Counted from the first letter of the stretch, positions 33,113 through 46,294 are shown. The stretch is 64,000 bases of DNA from Cristatella mucedo (GCA_009760855.2 WPIO01000045.1:1766501-1830500); one strand, 5' to 3'. The notes: generated from the letters alone by a model not told the origin. Made by a program: numbers and translations.

Positions 33113-35349
33113 GAAACTTCCCTTCTTACTGTAGCAGGCTCAATGCTTAATAAGCGTCGAGCCTCATCGAATCGGTTTCTCTGTCTCCATTGTGGAGCCA
33201 GCAGGTTCGGCAGTAATTTCTGTGGAACTGACAACTTTTGACAGTGCACCGTAACATCACGATTTGTGCCTGCCTCATCTCGTGCTCTTTAGTAACTGTA
33301 AATATTTAATTTGTGCATTTTAAGAGTTCTTTGGATAATGGCACAGCTAGTTAAAACATTCGAGAAACTAACCAAAGTGAACACTTACTTTTAAAATGGC
33401 ATTACACAGCCGAGCTCGTCTTCGGGAAAGGTGAAGCTAGCATGCCAATAGATGGCTAGTGCTTCCATTATCTAGAAGATGGAATAATCTTGTTTAATGC
33501 TATGTGCAAATAACTAATTGAAGTAAATTACCCAAAAATCGAGCGTTATAAACCAAACATGTCTTGAAACCCCATTTTCAAATGGGCTGAATAGTTCCCA
33601 GTTCCCGCCAGGTATCTTATCAAACATCTGCAAATCACACCGCGAATATTTGAAATATTTTCCACCTTAAGCTTGTCGGCAAATCATTGAAAATTACTAT
33701 GATCTTGCACAAAAAATATGCGTGTATGGCTCATAAAAATTTGAACAGGATCAAAAGTTTGCAGTAATGCAAATGACCCGCCAAACCCTTTAGTTACCAG
33801 CTTCAGAAGCCAAGAGCTGTTTTCCAACTGAATCCAGCAAGCATGTTCTTCAGTTGGACTGAGCTCAATCACGTGGATGTGCTCTTCCATTGATGGAAAA
33901 TAACTCTGAATGGAAATATAAAGGATCAATATGCAAAGTTCAATGCAGAAATCTTGACCGCAAATAATTCAGCTGCTCTTTTTGCTACCATATTTGAAAA
34001 ATTGTGAGCTGCCTGAACTATTTTCTTTATTTTTTAACAAACGAACATTAATTGGTTCACTGACTGGACTAACGAGATGAAAATATTTTATTTTCGTAAT
34101 AACAGATCAATATAGATGGGTCTCCCTTTATTTTTTCAATGGAAGAAAGCTCAGAAATAAAACCCAGTAAAGCGACATACTGTCGCCTATGCCCTTGGCT
34201 TCTGCGGCCGTAGTTATCAAAGTGCCTTTGAATAATAGCACCTGCCTCACCTGTGGCAAATAGTTAAGCCACTGACACAGCTCAGTTTCAGCACCCTAAC
34301 TCATTTTGTATTTCGTTTCGCCTACTGCGATTGAACGAGCTCTCGTATAAGTATGTGTTGAGAGTAATAAATGAGTCTCGTCTACAGCACACGTTCGCCC
34401 GCTGTGTCAACGTGAGACTCTGCTAGAACAGCTGCCACCGGGGCCTTTTTGGTATAGCAATACCAAATTGAATACAAATTGAGGTGAAAATTGGTTCAGG
34501 GTCCTCAATAAGTTAAGAACTTCAAAAAATTTTACCGCAGAAAACTTGAGCAACTTCCGCCACTTTTCCATTCTACCTTTCTTAACAAAGACTCTGGAAT
34601 GAGTCGGGGCAGACCAGCTTTAATCATACATTGAAACATCAAACTAAGCCAGCAAGTTCTAGTCTCTTTTTGAGCTGATCAGTCCACAGATTCAGCATTA
34701 CTTCGAGAGTATAATGACTTTAGATGTTTGGACTTAAGTAGAATTCCAATGCTTGTTCGCTTAATCTTTGGCAGCAGTGATGCTATTGATGACCAAATTC
34801 TTAACGAGAGGCCATATAATTTATCGTTTGCTTTGTCAGTCAGCTTAAATCACAAACTTTCAGCGGCTTCAACTGCACCAGAGCCTGCAAAAGTTATGCA
34901 TGGTTGAACTGTAGTCGAAAGCGTAATATTTCATTTTATATACAAAATGATTATACGTATTATTTTAATAGCATGTTATATGCAGCTGCAAAAACCTCAC
35001 GAGTTTTTAGTTTGAAAATCGTGAATTTTGTATTACAGTGAGCCTCGAAGAGCCGACTCAAGCCGACTGTCCTTCAAAGCCAGTCTTTAGTGATATCAAC
35101 GACACGAAGCTCGTTTCTCTAAGAAGTAAATCAAGCATTTGATACCTCACAAATGACTATTATTATGACTAGCACATTAAAAAGTCAAATGAAGTTTGTT
35201 ATGCGAACGCCATATTATTACCTTACTCAATGTAAGACAATTTAGGCTCTAGATATTTCTCGTCAGTTAAAAGTTACGATTGTTAGGGGAGCATGCTTAT
35301 CGATTTAATTTCGACTAGACTAGCTTAAGTAGCATGCTTTTACAAAATA
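33113..35349. other. Unassigned sequence
   Basis: No recognised exon. Around 34320-34431 there is a TATA-like element, an aataaa signal and a GC-richer end, reminiscent of a solo LTR but without proven ends. Confidence 0.4.
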
Positions 35350-35535
35350 ATTGCTGATTTAACAGCTTACTTTGCACAGCAACAGAGGAGCGTCTGGGGC
35401 TATCGCCACCGCATCCAGTGGCGATAAACGATCGCCAACAGCAGGATTTGAATCCACGACCTCTGAAGCCAAGATTTAGTGAAAATCAACCGCACTGACT
35501 TTAAGCTGAGGTTTCCCTTGCTAATATTACATCTG
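35350..35535 (-). mobile_element. SINE-1 copy
   Basis: The minus-strand copy ends with the shared 3' sequence (ctgatttaacagc on the plus strand). It has a B-box-like region (gcaggatttgaatccacgac on the plus strand) and the family-specific tatcgcc/gcgataa inverted segment near 35400-35430. Confidence 0.7.
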
Positions 35536-36796
35536 TCCACAATGGCACGTATATTAGACTAATTGACTCTAGGTAAAAGTCAGCTGAGGAAGTTCAAGCA
35601 CCTGAGTTAGCCACTGATTCTTTGGGCATATTAGGTCTATTAGCAAACATAAATGCCAAGAAGGGGTTATCTTTTAAGAGCTTCCGGCTCAGTTGACAGG
35701 AAATTTACCACTCACCACAGGTAGAGCAATATCAGCAAGCATTAGCCGTCATATGAACTCTTACCTGTATCACGGAGTCTGACCTACTGGTACGCCACAT
35801 CACTCTGCTCATGATCTTTAAAATGTTTGACCTCTCTACAGACGTTTCTTCCACAGTGTTAAAGCCGATTAATGATTCGTAGATCAATCTAGCCCACCAT
35901 AGGTTCTCAGAGAATAGCTTCACCCTAAGAAACTTGATGAGTCTATAGAGTTCTGCATAACCGGAGTAAAATATTTTTTAAAGCTGTAGTAACATTTCAG
36001 GTAGTGCCAGCTGGTAGGAACATCAGGAATCAAAAGGATGCCGTAAAGCATGACAGCTCACGAACCTGTGCACTAACACACTAAGAAAGCCAAAATCGTT
36101 CGTTTGTGTAGTACTACAGAGTTACAACTTGGGCTGTGCCAAGACGGACAATTATGCAAGTAGCTTACTAAAGTGTCGAGGATTCGCTTACCTCCAAAAC
36201 GTCTTTGAATTGGTGTGTCGGTAACACACCATCGATTTACTGCTTGGAGCTCCATTATCGTCTTAACAGTCTTTAAATAAGAATAAGTGTCCCATAAAAA
36301 AGATCGAGCTCCTTTCACCAATAAAAGGCATCACTATTTAAGTACTAAACTATCAGATACCTCGAATTGTGGCAGGAATAGGCAAGCATCCCTGCACGTC
36401 ATCGGATGTAGAAAATGCTTAAACAACTTGTGCTTTCGTCTGTATCTCATCAGCATACCGACGACCAGCAATTGGAATAGAATTCAAAGTACCCAAAGTA
36501 ACTATACTCAAGTTTTCTCTTGAGTTGCGAACTTTCTCAAGAGGTTTTACAAAATCGGCTAGGCGCTAATCGCAGAGCTTGCTCACTTTAAAGGATTAAG
36601 TTTTAAATTTGCCAACAATGACTGACTATCAAACAGGATTTTAATTTCTTTAAAAATAGCTCGAAGACACTCATAATTGACTTCACAATGCATTATTTAT
36701 TAAGATGCCGTGAATAAAGTCTTCTACAATCGTTTAATCGAACAGTAATAACATGTATGTTCTTCTCTTAGGTGCTCTCTCCTTGACCTGTAGACT
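35536..36796. other. Unassigned sequence
   Basis: Short frames only. No transposon tail or domain is recognised. Confidence 0.45.
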
Positions 36797-37516
36797 CTCG
36801 CCCTCTCTCATTCTCTCTCTCTCTCTCTCTCACTCTATCTACCTCCCTCTCTTTCTCTCTCCCTCTATTTCTCGCTCTCTCTCTCTCTCTCTCTCTCACT
36901 CTCTCTCCCTCTCTCTCCCTCTCTCTCTCTCTCTCTCTCCCTCTCTCCATCTCTTTCTCTCTCTCCCTCTCTCTCCCCATCTCTTTCTCTCTCTCCCTCT
37001 CTCTTCCCTTCTCTTTCTCTCCCTCTTACTCCCTCCCTCTCTCTCCCTCTCTCACTCTCTCTGCCTTGCTCTCTCCCTCCATCTCTCCCTCTCACCCTCT
37101 CTCTCTCTCTCCCAGTCTCTCTTCCTCTCTCCCTCTCACTCTCGCTCTCTCCCTCTCACTCTCCTCCCTCTCTCTCCCCACATTTCCCTCTCTCTCTCTC
37201 TTCAGCCTTCTCTCTATCTCTCGTGCTCTCTCTCTCGCTATCTCGCTCCCTCCCTCTCTCTCTCCCTCAATCTTTCTCCCTCACTGTCTATCCCCCCATC
37301 ATGTCTCTCTCCCTCTCTTTCTCCCTGTCACTCTCTCCTCCTCTCTCTCTCTCTCTCGCTCTCTCTCTCTCTCCCTCCCTGTCTCTCTCTTCCTCTTTTT
37401 CTCCCTCTCACTCTCTCCCCTTTTCCCTCTCCCTCTCTCGCTCCCTCTCACTCTCACTCTCTCTCTCCCTCAGTCTCCCTCTCTCTCCCTCTATCTTTCT
37501 GTCTCCCTCTCTCTCT

Positions 37517-37548
<32 letters not shown>

Positions 37549-37552
37549 CTGA
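36797..37552 (+). repeat. Long CT-rich (polypyrimidine) tract
   Basis: About 756 bp of CT and CCT units with very few purines on the plus strand. The long Leu/Ser open frames (up to 268 codons) and antisense Arg/Glu frames are repeat artefacts. Mirror-symmetric segments are common, which would permit triplex (H-DNA) structure. Confidence 0.95.
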
Positions 37553-37999
37553 CTATTAAAGCAAAGATGCAGTGTCAATGAAGTCAAATATTGCTACTCA
37601 ACAGAACTTTCTATACAAGCTGCTGGTTGAGAATTCAGTAATAATTAGGCCTGTCAGTTAGTTATGTCAGAAATTACTTCCAAACTTTCATTGCAGTACA
37701 CGAGCATAGCCTCATAATATTTTAATATGTTATATTAGCTGTATGTCCAGAAAACCAGATCAGCTGCGAATCTGGCAAAGGCTATTGACATGCACTGCTC
37801 TACCCAAGGTTCGCAAAAACCCTACACCATAAACTACCTACTAGTTAGGCCTGGATATTTCTAACAACTTCTTGAATTTATCCTGCTTCTTTGCTACTTA
37901 CACTCAAATATGCACACCTTCGCACTTTCTTATCTAATTTCCACAAATAATATCCCAAGATCCAAGATTCTTATTTCTCATTACGGCTCAGCAGCTTTT

Positions 38000-38330
38000 G
38001 TTTGAAGGTACCGTAAACGTTGCAGTTTCGACATCACGCCCCTTCTCCCAGATCTGTACTCGCGCTCAGTCAAGAAAAGCATTGACTTCAAGTTTCTGAC
38101 ATTCACTGCAACGTTCCATTAATCTTTGGCTCAAGCATACCTATAGGATATACTCTCACACCAGTCTAAGCATTGTAGCACCCACTTTTCGGACTCAGAT
38201 TGTTACCTATACCTCGTAATTACCTCAAATTCTTTGGATATCATGCCTTTAGCTCGTGTAAAGGCTTTGCTCATCTAATACGTTGTGCGACTGTCACGAT
38301 GTGCTCGAAATTTAGGCTTCGTTTTTGACA
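38000..38330 (+). mobile_element. LINE-A fragment, degenerate
   Basis: It matches the LINE-A region from ITPLL to the end of the ORF (acatcacgccccttctccc; tcaagaaaagcattgacttc; cttttcggactcagattg). Frames are destroyed. Confidence 0.6.
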
Positions 38331-38509
38331 GAAGCCTGCATTTTAAAAGCCTCATTTAGAAGACTGCTTCTACAGCTAGCCATCACATCCGATATCTATT
38401 TAAGATTAGAAGCTGTCTGTCACAGTTGCTTGCCGAAAATTTAAGTAGCTCCTTAGTTCTTTCTGTCTAGGCTTTATTGCTGGAATCCGCTCTTGGCTGG
38501 GCTATCAAA

Positions 38510-39330
38510 TAAAAATGTACCCAGGCTGCGTTCGGTTGGCTGGGACCGGACGGCTACAGTGAGGGTTAGGGTCACCGGCTAGGCCGGGGTCGGACCTGTG
38601 GCATGGCCGGATGTATGCGGCGACGTGAGGTCACCGTGGCTCTTGGCTACGGGAAGTTGGCCGAGTAAGTCTTGGTGTTGGAGGCTCCCGGTCTCGCCGA
38701 GTTATGCACCTGGATTCGTGCAGGCGTGCTCCGGCGATGCTGTCACGCACGCAAGGGAGCGAGTACCCAAGGCCCGAGCAGAGCTGGATAGCTCGCTCGT
38801 TGTTGACTTGTTTGTATTCGGCGTTCCCCGTGTAGCCTGTTCGTGACCCCGTGTGTTGGCGTCTTTCGGCGGAAGCTTACGACTGTGGTGGTTGTCGACT
38901 CGGACTAGCCAGCAGTTACTCAGCCATCTGGGTTTTGGACGGCGTACGCTCGTACTGTTGGACTCGGAGTCGGTACAGCGACAGGACTGCAGAAGCCGAC
39001 TGACCCCAACTAACACGTTTGTTCGGGCTTGCTGCGTCATCTTGCGCTCCCATAGTGTATAATTTATAGGACCCTCCATGTAGACCTGTTTAATTCCCCG
39101 TTATTGTTGGCGCATGCGTTATTACAAAGAGGTTTAACCTGACGGCAGCTTGTCTTACCCTAGCTCGGCGGCATGGCGAGCGGCAGCATGGCCGGAGTAT
39201 GGCGGGTTTGGCGGGAATTAGCCTCTGACCCCTGGAACCCGGTTACAATAAAAGAGGCGATTGCGGCTGGTTATGAATACCGTAGCAAGGTTAGTTTTCA
39301 AGTCCCCGAGGTTCTATCACCTTTCTCCTG
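38510..39330. other. GC-rich island without assigned gene
   Basis: GC-rich with many CpG and GGC motifs. Overlapping open frames on both strands (38598-38846 +, 38702-39079 -) have no recognised domain. An aataaa signal follows at about 39248. It may be a CpG-rich regulatory region or a remnant of an unidentified element. Confidence 0.4.
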
Positions 39331-39384
39331 AGCTAAATAAAAAACAGTTTAATCGAAGCTAGCTTGACTGCAAGACAGATACAG

Positions 39385-39895
39385 AGAAACGTTCTTCTGC
39401 TGACCCATTAGGCCCGCGACGGCTTGGCTCCTCCATAACTAGCTGAACTTCTGCACCAGTATAAGCATCCTCATGCCCTCGGGTCCTGTATGGACAATAA
39501 AGTAGCTAATCCGTTCATTCACTTCATGACCGTTGGTGACAGAAGCTTTAGCTCTGCAGGTCACAGCTTGTGGAACTCGCTTCCACAATCCTTATGCAAC
39601 GACCACTACTCTCCTGCTGCCGACTATGGCTCATCATTGTCAGCGGTCCTGAGCTGCTACTTCCATGCTACTCGCTACCTCAACCGCTCTCCTGACTCTG
39701 CAATGCTTCCCGCTTTCTCTGTGTTGCGTCAAACGAACTCTTTCGGCTACGAAATGCCTACTAAAAGACACTTAGGCTGTGAGTTCCCTATTCAAAACTC
39801 ACCTGCCTACCACCCACATGGTCTTTATGGCTTGATTGAATTACAGACAAAGATTCGTAGCATTACGACTCCAACGTTTGGAAATAACTTCTGAT
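39385..39895 (+). mobile_element. LINE-B 3' fragment
   Basis: Plus-strand copy of the end of the LINE-B ORF (VGDRSFSSAGHSLWNSLP at about 39525-39590) and the 3' region down to ttacagacaaagattcg at about 39842. It is the same region as 53597-54262 in opposite orientation. Confidence 0.75.
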
Positions 39896-39934
39896 CTACG
39901 ACCCGACATCCCTGACTTGTCCAACTAATAAAAA

Positions 39935-40195
39935 AACTAAAAGGCACTTAACTTATTTATCACACCATTTAGTACGTCCATGTGATTCGTCTTGTATGTG
40001 CTTATGTGCTGACTCGGTGCATGCTGCCTCAAAATATATTTGCAAGCTGATCCTGTATATGTCACCTATAACCATTCTGATCTTGTTGTCATTGAGACTG
40101 TTGCCACCAATCATTTTTTCATTTACGGTAAATTTAAATTGTCTAGAAAGAGTTTGAGTTCTCTGAGGGCACTATATCAAATGCACTAACATATC
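39935..40195 (+). mobile_element. LINE-A 3' end fragment
   Basis: Contains the untranslated stretch common to LINE-A copies (cacctataaccattctgatc) and the tail gtctagaaagagtttgagttctctgagg. It directly follows a LINE-B fragment. Confidence 0.7.
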
Positions 40196-40539
40196 TTGTA
40201 GGTCTTTATTACTCACTTGCATGCAACTGTTCATTATTCTGCTATGTACTCATCTATGTCTTTTTACTTTGTTAGAAGGCATTTATCGGAGCTTGCTACA
40301 GCCTAATAGAAATCCAAATAGCGGTTCAGGCTGATTCTTCTAATAGTATATAGCATAGTATTGAAAAATAGCATAGTAGGGCCATAAATGCTAGCAAGCA
40401 AGCCGGCAAACTAATGCATCGGAGTAGGCTGGTGACAGTTGTATGAGAACTGGTTTTATAACGATCTACTTAGGAATGCAGACCTAGGTAGAATATATCT
40501 GCTCGTTTTGCCCATTTTTTGACCGCTTTTATAAAAGAA

Positions 40540-41349
40540 AAATGATCCCCGTGACCTTCTTGGGCGCCCCTCATCATCTCGCCTGGGTGCCACAGGCACT
40601 ACATCAAAACGGTTCAGGTTCTATCTCAGTGGGGAACTCCAGAGTGTTGATGAGAATAGAAAAAGATCATCGGCAGAACCTCCAAAATATGGGGTACCTT
40701 GGGGTTCTGTACTTGGTCCCGTTCTTTTCAGGTTTAAACTCTCTCTTTTGCCGACGTGATTACCGGGCACAATCTACCCAATCTAACCAGTCTTTTTCTA
40801 TGCGGACGGCAATCGGGTGTACCTCTTCTTTAATCACTCCCAGCCCTCAAGCACAGCGAATTCTCTCAACTCCTTTGCTGCATATTGATGAAATCTGCAC
40901 ATAGACGACAGCAGACTATCTTAAATAGAATGACTATAAAACTAACTTACTACCTATGGGAAAACCAAGTGTGATTCAGAAACGGGAAACGTAACGGTCA
41001 CAATTGGCTGTGCCGGAATACTTTTGGTAATCTGCATGAAATTTAGGTGTCATGTGCGAATTTCATGAGATAACTACATCAGCTCCACGGTCAAGTATGC
41101 CCACGATTTCAGCTACATAGCAGTGCTAAAATTCTGGCTTTTTTTGACTTGGATACTGCATCTGAACTGGACCATACTTTTTGACAGCCATCTAAACTTG
41201 TGTAGCTCAATGGGTGCTGGTCTACCAACCTGAGCAATTAGCTACTTACAGCTGGTAGAAATCTCAGCAGCTAGGCTTGTGAGTCGTAAGCATCCAAGTT
41301 GCCTCATCGCACGACTACTCGCCGATCTGCAATTTCTCCCGGTCATGCA
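40540..41349 (+). mobile_element. LINE-A copy, 5' half of a nested pair
   Basis: Encodes reverse-transcriptase motifs VPWGSVLGPVLF (from about 40694) and FYADG (about 40796-40810, where YADD is the catalytic norm) in the same frame. These are followed by PSSTANSLNSFAAYIDEI and the downstream region up to LPVMQ. At about 41349 it is interrupted by LINE-B; its continuation resumes at about 43530. Confidence 0.85.
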
Positions 41350-43530
41350 ATTCAATGTAATGTATTTTATCTCCGTCTGTAACTCCACAAAGACATAAAA
41401 ACTATGCAGGTTTTTACACAGGAGAGTTTGTCTAGCACTCTCACAGCCTAAGCGGCTTTTGGTACGCATTCGGCAGCCAACAGGCTTCGTCCCATACAAC
41501 AAAGATTAGGTGGGAGGCATAGCAAAGTAAGGGGAGCAGTTGAGATAATAAGAAACATGGAAATAGCAGCCCAGGACCGCTGAAAAGGATAAGCCATAGT
41601 CGGCAGCAGGAAAGTAGTTGTCGTTGCCTAAGAAGTGTGGAAGCGAGTTCCACAGTCTAGACCTGCAGAGCTACAGCTTCTGTCACCGACAGTCTTTAAG
41701 TGGAGGAATGGAACGGCTAATTTATTGACCTCACAGGAACTGGGGGCACGAAGAGGCTGAAACTATTGCAGCAGCTCACCAAGCAAGGTGCAAAGGAACC
41801 AAGCCGCGGCAGGCCTTGTGGATCATCGTAAGAACTTGGCTCTGTTTACATTGTTCAACCGGCATCCATCCTAGCTCTTTTAGCAAAAGAGACACGTGCT
41901 CAAACCGCTTGGACTCGAAGACTAGCCTTTCAACCATATTCATAGTCGGCTGCGGTGGCCTAGTAGCTTTATTGGGTAGCCCAGCCTAAAGGGAACTACA
42001 ATAATCAAGCCACGACAGAACTAAGGAGCTAGTTATTTTTTGCAATACGCTGTGGAAGACAGCTCTTAATCTTTGATAGGGATCGGAAGTGATGGCTAGC
42101 TGTAGAAGCAATCTTCTGGATGAAGCTTTTAAAATTGAGGCAGCTGCCGATACCGACAGCTAAATTTTGACCACGTGGTGATCGTTGCACAAACGCATCA
42201 CACCTATTAGGAGAGCGAAGCCTTCATATCCAGACACAAGGCTTAAATAGTCTTATGAACAGCAGTCGGTTTTATCTCAGTTTTGTCTCAACAAGTTTTC
42301 TGACATCCAGGATTGAATATCAGCAAGGCAACCATTCTGTTTCTCAGATGCTGCAGCAGACCCCGACGGTTTGAATGACAAGTTCAGCAGAGTATCGTCA
42401 GCATAAAAGTGATAAACTATTCCATGGCCTTCATCACGTTTCCCAGAGGTTGAGTATAAATGGAGAACAGCAAGGGAACGAGGACAGACCCTTGAGGGAC
42501 TCCACAAGTGACCCGTCTCGTGTGTGAGACATTATCCTCATATGAGACGGATTGAATACGATCAGACAAGTACAATGTAAACCAAGCAAGTGCTTCGTAG
42601 GCCAGACCAAACGTCGTTCTCAATAGTTTAAGTAAAACATCGTGATCAATAGTGCCAAAGGCAGCAGACAGATCTGGCAGAGCTAGGACAGTGACATTTC
42701 CGTCGTCGTTGCCACGTAGGATTTCATTGTTAAGACGGAGGAGAATAGTTTCAGTGGAGTGCTACCTCTTTAACCATGATTGAATTGTTTCTGATATTTT
42801 ATTATTTTCAATATATACAACCGGCTGCTTGTCAGCAGTTTTTTCAAGAATCTTTGACAAGAAAGGAAGAAGGAAAACTGGGTGATAGTTTGCAAGGTCC
42901 TCTTTACATAATCCGGGCTTTTTAAGTATGGGTCTCACAATTACCAATTCAAAGTACTTGGGACTACCCCTTTTCCCAAAGAAGCATTAACAAATCTCGG
43001 TTATGACAAGGCTAAGTTAGTCTGCCAGTGAAGACCACAGAGAGGATGGTACATAGTCTTCAGTATACGAATTCGTTTTGCTGGACCTTTTTAAGGTAGC
43101 CACATTGCATGCAGAAACCTCGGAAAACCTCGGAAGGTCACAGGTTGTGATACTGCGATCGCTTTGGTCGGAGGGGGCTTTTGGAGGCACGAAGGTGAAT
43201 AATGTTTTCAGTAAAGAAGGCTGAAGACTTTTCGGCTGAGCCCTTAATAATTGTAGAGACAGACCTTTCAGCATTTGCCAGTAAATTATTTACTGTTTTA
43301 TAATTTGGTTTAGGTTTCAGACTGGTAGGAATTCAGCTTCTAGGGAAAAAAGAAGCCCTGGCTTTTTTAAGCTTCCGGGCGTAAACTCGAAGGAAGTCTT
43401 TTAAATTGACTAGATCTCCACCGGAACCCGATCACTTAAAACAACACGTTCAAGTCTTACCCCTCACATCTTTAGCAGTTTGTTCGTAAATTGAGAGGAA
43501 TCTACACGACTTTGTTTATATCTATTGAAT
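41350..43530 (-). mobile_element. LINE-B copy (2.2 kb) inserted inside LINE-A
   Basis: On the minus strand, from high to low coordinates: an N-terminal linker region with ARASFF-like sequence (about 43340-43370); VVRPILKKPGLCKEDLANY (about 42890-42945), the entry to the reverse transcriptase; VPQGSVL (42486-42500); the catalytic YADDT (42391-42405); and the C-terminal region and 3' end at about 41350. VPQGS and YADD are in different frames, so at least one frameshift has occurred. The endonuclease region is missing (5' truncation). This is the longest LINE-B stretch in the window. Confidence 0.9.
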
Positions 43531-44060
43531 GAACGGAAGCAATGCATCGAATTAAACTTTCTATCACTCACTTGTATGTCCTTTCACTTGTTTGACCCCA
43601 GCAAACTATCAGGTGTACTTCCCACACTAGGCTACGCATTGCATCGTTTTTGGAATCAAATTGCTTACTTTTACCTCGTACAAACTTGCAATTTCTTTGA
43701 AGACGGTGCCTTTAGTTGGTATGCTTCCGAAGCGTGAAACTCAATCCCGATCTGTGTCACGTCACTTTCTGCCTTATCCCCATTGAAAAAGGAACTAAAA
43801 ATGCCTCTGTTTCCTACAGCATTTCGTGGGCCCTGTGATTAGAACTTTATATGCTACTTCGTGCTGACACAGTGCATGCTGCCACTAAACATACTTGCAT
43901 GCTGACCCTGTACATGTCAACCCTAACCATTCTCGATGTTTTCTGGAGCATGCTACCACTAACTATTCGATCTTGCTTCCTTTCCAGCAAATGTAAAGTG
44001 TTAAGAAAGGGATTGAGTTCTATGAGGGTGCTAAATCAAAGGTATCATTAATATTATTAA
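43530..44060 (+). mobile_element. LINE-A copy, 3' half of the nested pair
   Basis: It resumes at the codon where 40540-41349 stopped (the conserved LPVKQRIDFKVLSLT region is split after KQ) and ends with the LINE-A tail (gcaaatgtaaagtgttaag) and ATT-like repeats. The short sequence atgca occurs at both junctions and may be the target-site duplication. Confidence 0.8.
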
Positions 44061-45254
44061 TAATATTCATGTATAGCGATAATAAATCTATAATAGGTGA
44101 TTATTCCAACATGACGTGTTTTTGTTTGTCTTCTGTCGCACTAATTTTTTTTAATTTCTGAATGTATTGGTACATAATAATGTATACCTTTTAGCGGGAT
44201 TCAGGTAGTTAACTTAAATGACCATGTAAGCTAAATTGTTGTGCCTGCACATTCAAGGAAGTTTGGCAGTCGTCTGCAGAATTATGTGTAAGCTATAAAA
44301 AATTTCAATGTGCGCAGCATGTGATACCTTAAAATAATTAAGGTGTTAATGCCTCAGTGCGGAAAATCAATAGTGCTCATATGCAAATTAAGACTCGCAA
44401 AAGTGGCCAGTTTATGCACTAGATTCCTTGATATGCTGAGTCGGCTCAAAATATATAAATACATATTTTACCACTTATACAGCAAGCATGTCTCCGATTA
44501 GTCAAAATAAGTAATTAGTAAATGTTGCTGCCCACATGATCCTAACTGTGCTTAAACGTGCCACCAAGAATTTGTATTTCTTGACCTGTTCATAACTTGC
44601 TGAAAAATCTATATCTACTATGCTTGAGATCTCATGCACACAGCTGGCTTAAATCAGCCGGTAGTAATTTGTGAACATGAAGCCAGCGATAAAAGAAATT
44701 CTGGTGAGACTCTTGGGTTCTTGTGCACAGTTCTCACATCTTTTTAGTACACGTTTCTGAACCTAGGAAATTTTTTAATTTGAGACTTTACCAGGTTTAA
44801 ATAGATCACATCGTATCGTCACATCGTATAAGATGATATCTTGCAGGTGAAATATATTAAAGATGGCACTAAAGCGATCTCATTTAAAGGTGTTCACATA
44901 ATAGTCTCTGAAAAGCACTGGCCTTAACAGAATCTAAATTAGTTGCCATTATCAGACTGCATTATCGTATAAACTATATCATTTTATTAAAGCATAACTG
45001 AGTAAAGAACAGCAATGCATTCAAATAAGTTTCTAGTGTTTAAAACAAAGCTCAGAGCCATTTGAAAGTTAGCAGATCTCTTTATCAACGGATGAGGCGG
45101 TGGAGGATGGACTCACAAAAAATGCATTCGAGTTGACAGTAAAACTCATCTAACTAAATCATCGGGGAAATTAGAGCATTCACAATTAAGCCCGAAAACT
45201 TACTACCCATAGAATATTTAACAATGATTCAGCCTAAACTTTTACTACTAAACT
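44061..45254. other. Unassigned sequence
   Basis: AT-rich, with no open frame of note and no recognised repeat. Confidence 0.5.
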
Positions 45255-46145
45255 GTGCAGTTGCCGTCTAATATAATAGAATGCATCTCTGTCTCTCTGC
45301 AACTCCGAAAAGCCACAAAGACTAAATGAGTGTTAAGAAGGAGACATTTGCATAGTGCACTTAAAGCCGAAGTGGCTTTCGGTATCTGTTCGGTAGCCAA
45401 CAGACTGCAGGGCATGGAGCAAGGACAAGATGAGAAGCAGTGAAAAGAAAAGCTGAGTGGCAAGAGGTGACTTGTCTTTTGGATGAGACCCGACCTCCCA
45501 TGACACAGGTTGAACACGATCGTGCATTTACTATTCAAATCATTTCAGTGCTTATCATGCCAGGCCGATCGTTCTCATCAATCGTTTAAGTAGGATAGCA
45601 TGATTATTATTGTCAAAGGCACCTGATAGATTCAGCAGCACTAGCACAGTGGTATTGCTGTCTTCATTGCACATTATTTCATCGTGTGCAAGGAGAACAG
45701 CCGGTTTTAGTGAAGTACTGCAGCCTGAATCCCGATTTAAATATTTCCAAAATATCACTCCAGTCTATGTGTGCTACTAGCTGCTTAGAGGTGGCTTAAA
45801 GGTGACTTTTCATGAAGGTTTCACAAAAAAAAGAAGAGTACATACTGGACGATATTTTTGTAAGGATCTTAATATATAATCCAGACATTTTAATTATCTG
45901 TCTAAAATTGCAATTAGAAGGACTTAGGTACATATGCTTTTTAATGAGAAGAATTAACAATTTCGGTTTTTGCTGTACTAATTTTTTCTGCTGTGACAAC
46001 AGAGATGTCTTGAGCTGTTCAGGAGACGAGCACCTTTTATTATGCTTCAATAAGATAGCAAGTTTCATGCAGAAACCTTGGAAAAGGTTCAGGGTTGTGA
46101 TGATTCAGGAATTACTTTAGTCGGAGGAGGCTTCCGGGAGGCATG

Positions 46146-46260
46146 GATAGCTGGGTTGGTCCAGCGGACAAGGTGCTCGCCCCGACTAAGGTCTGGCTGA
46201 GGTCGTGGGCTGAATAGAGATTTAGTTCTCCTGGGACGCTATACAAATGATTTATGAATA

Positions 46261-46262
<2 letters not shown>
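46146..46262 (+). mobile_element. SINE-2 copy
   Basis: tRNA-like head (gtccagcggacaaggtgctcg; ctgaggtcgtgggct) and the LINE-A-like tail (gagatttagttctcctggga), truncated in the middle relative to the left-arm copy. It is followed by a TA microsatellite. Confidence 0.7.

Positions 46263-46264
<2 letters not shown>

Positions 46265-46292
<28 letters not shown>
46265..46292 (+). repeat. (TA)n microsatellite at a SINE-2 3' end
   Basis: Perfect TA run of about 28 bp directly after the SINE tail. Confidence 0.9.

Positions 46293-46294
<2 letters not shown>

Noticed and set aside
36753-37581. Open frames up to 268 codons of Leu-Ser and antisense Arg-Glu repeats
   Set aside because: They are produced by the CT-rich tract. 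Composition is purely repetitive and all frames are open.
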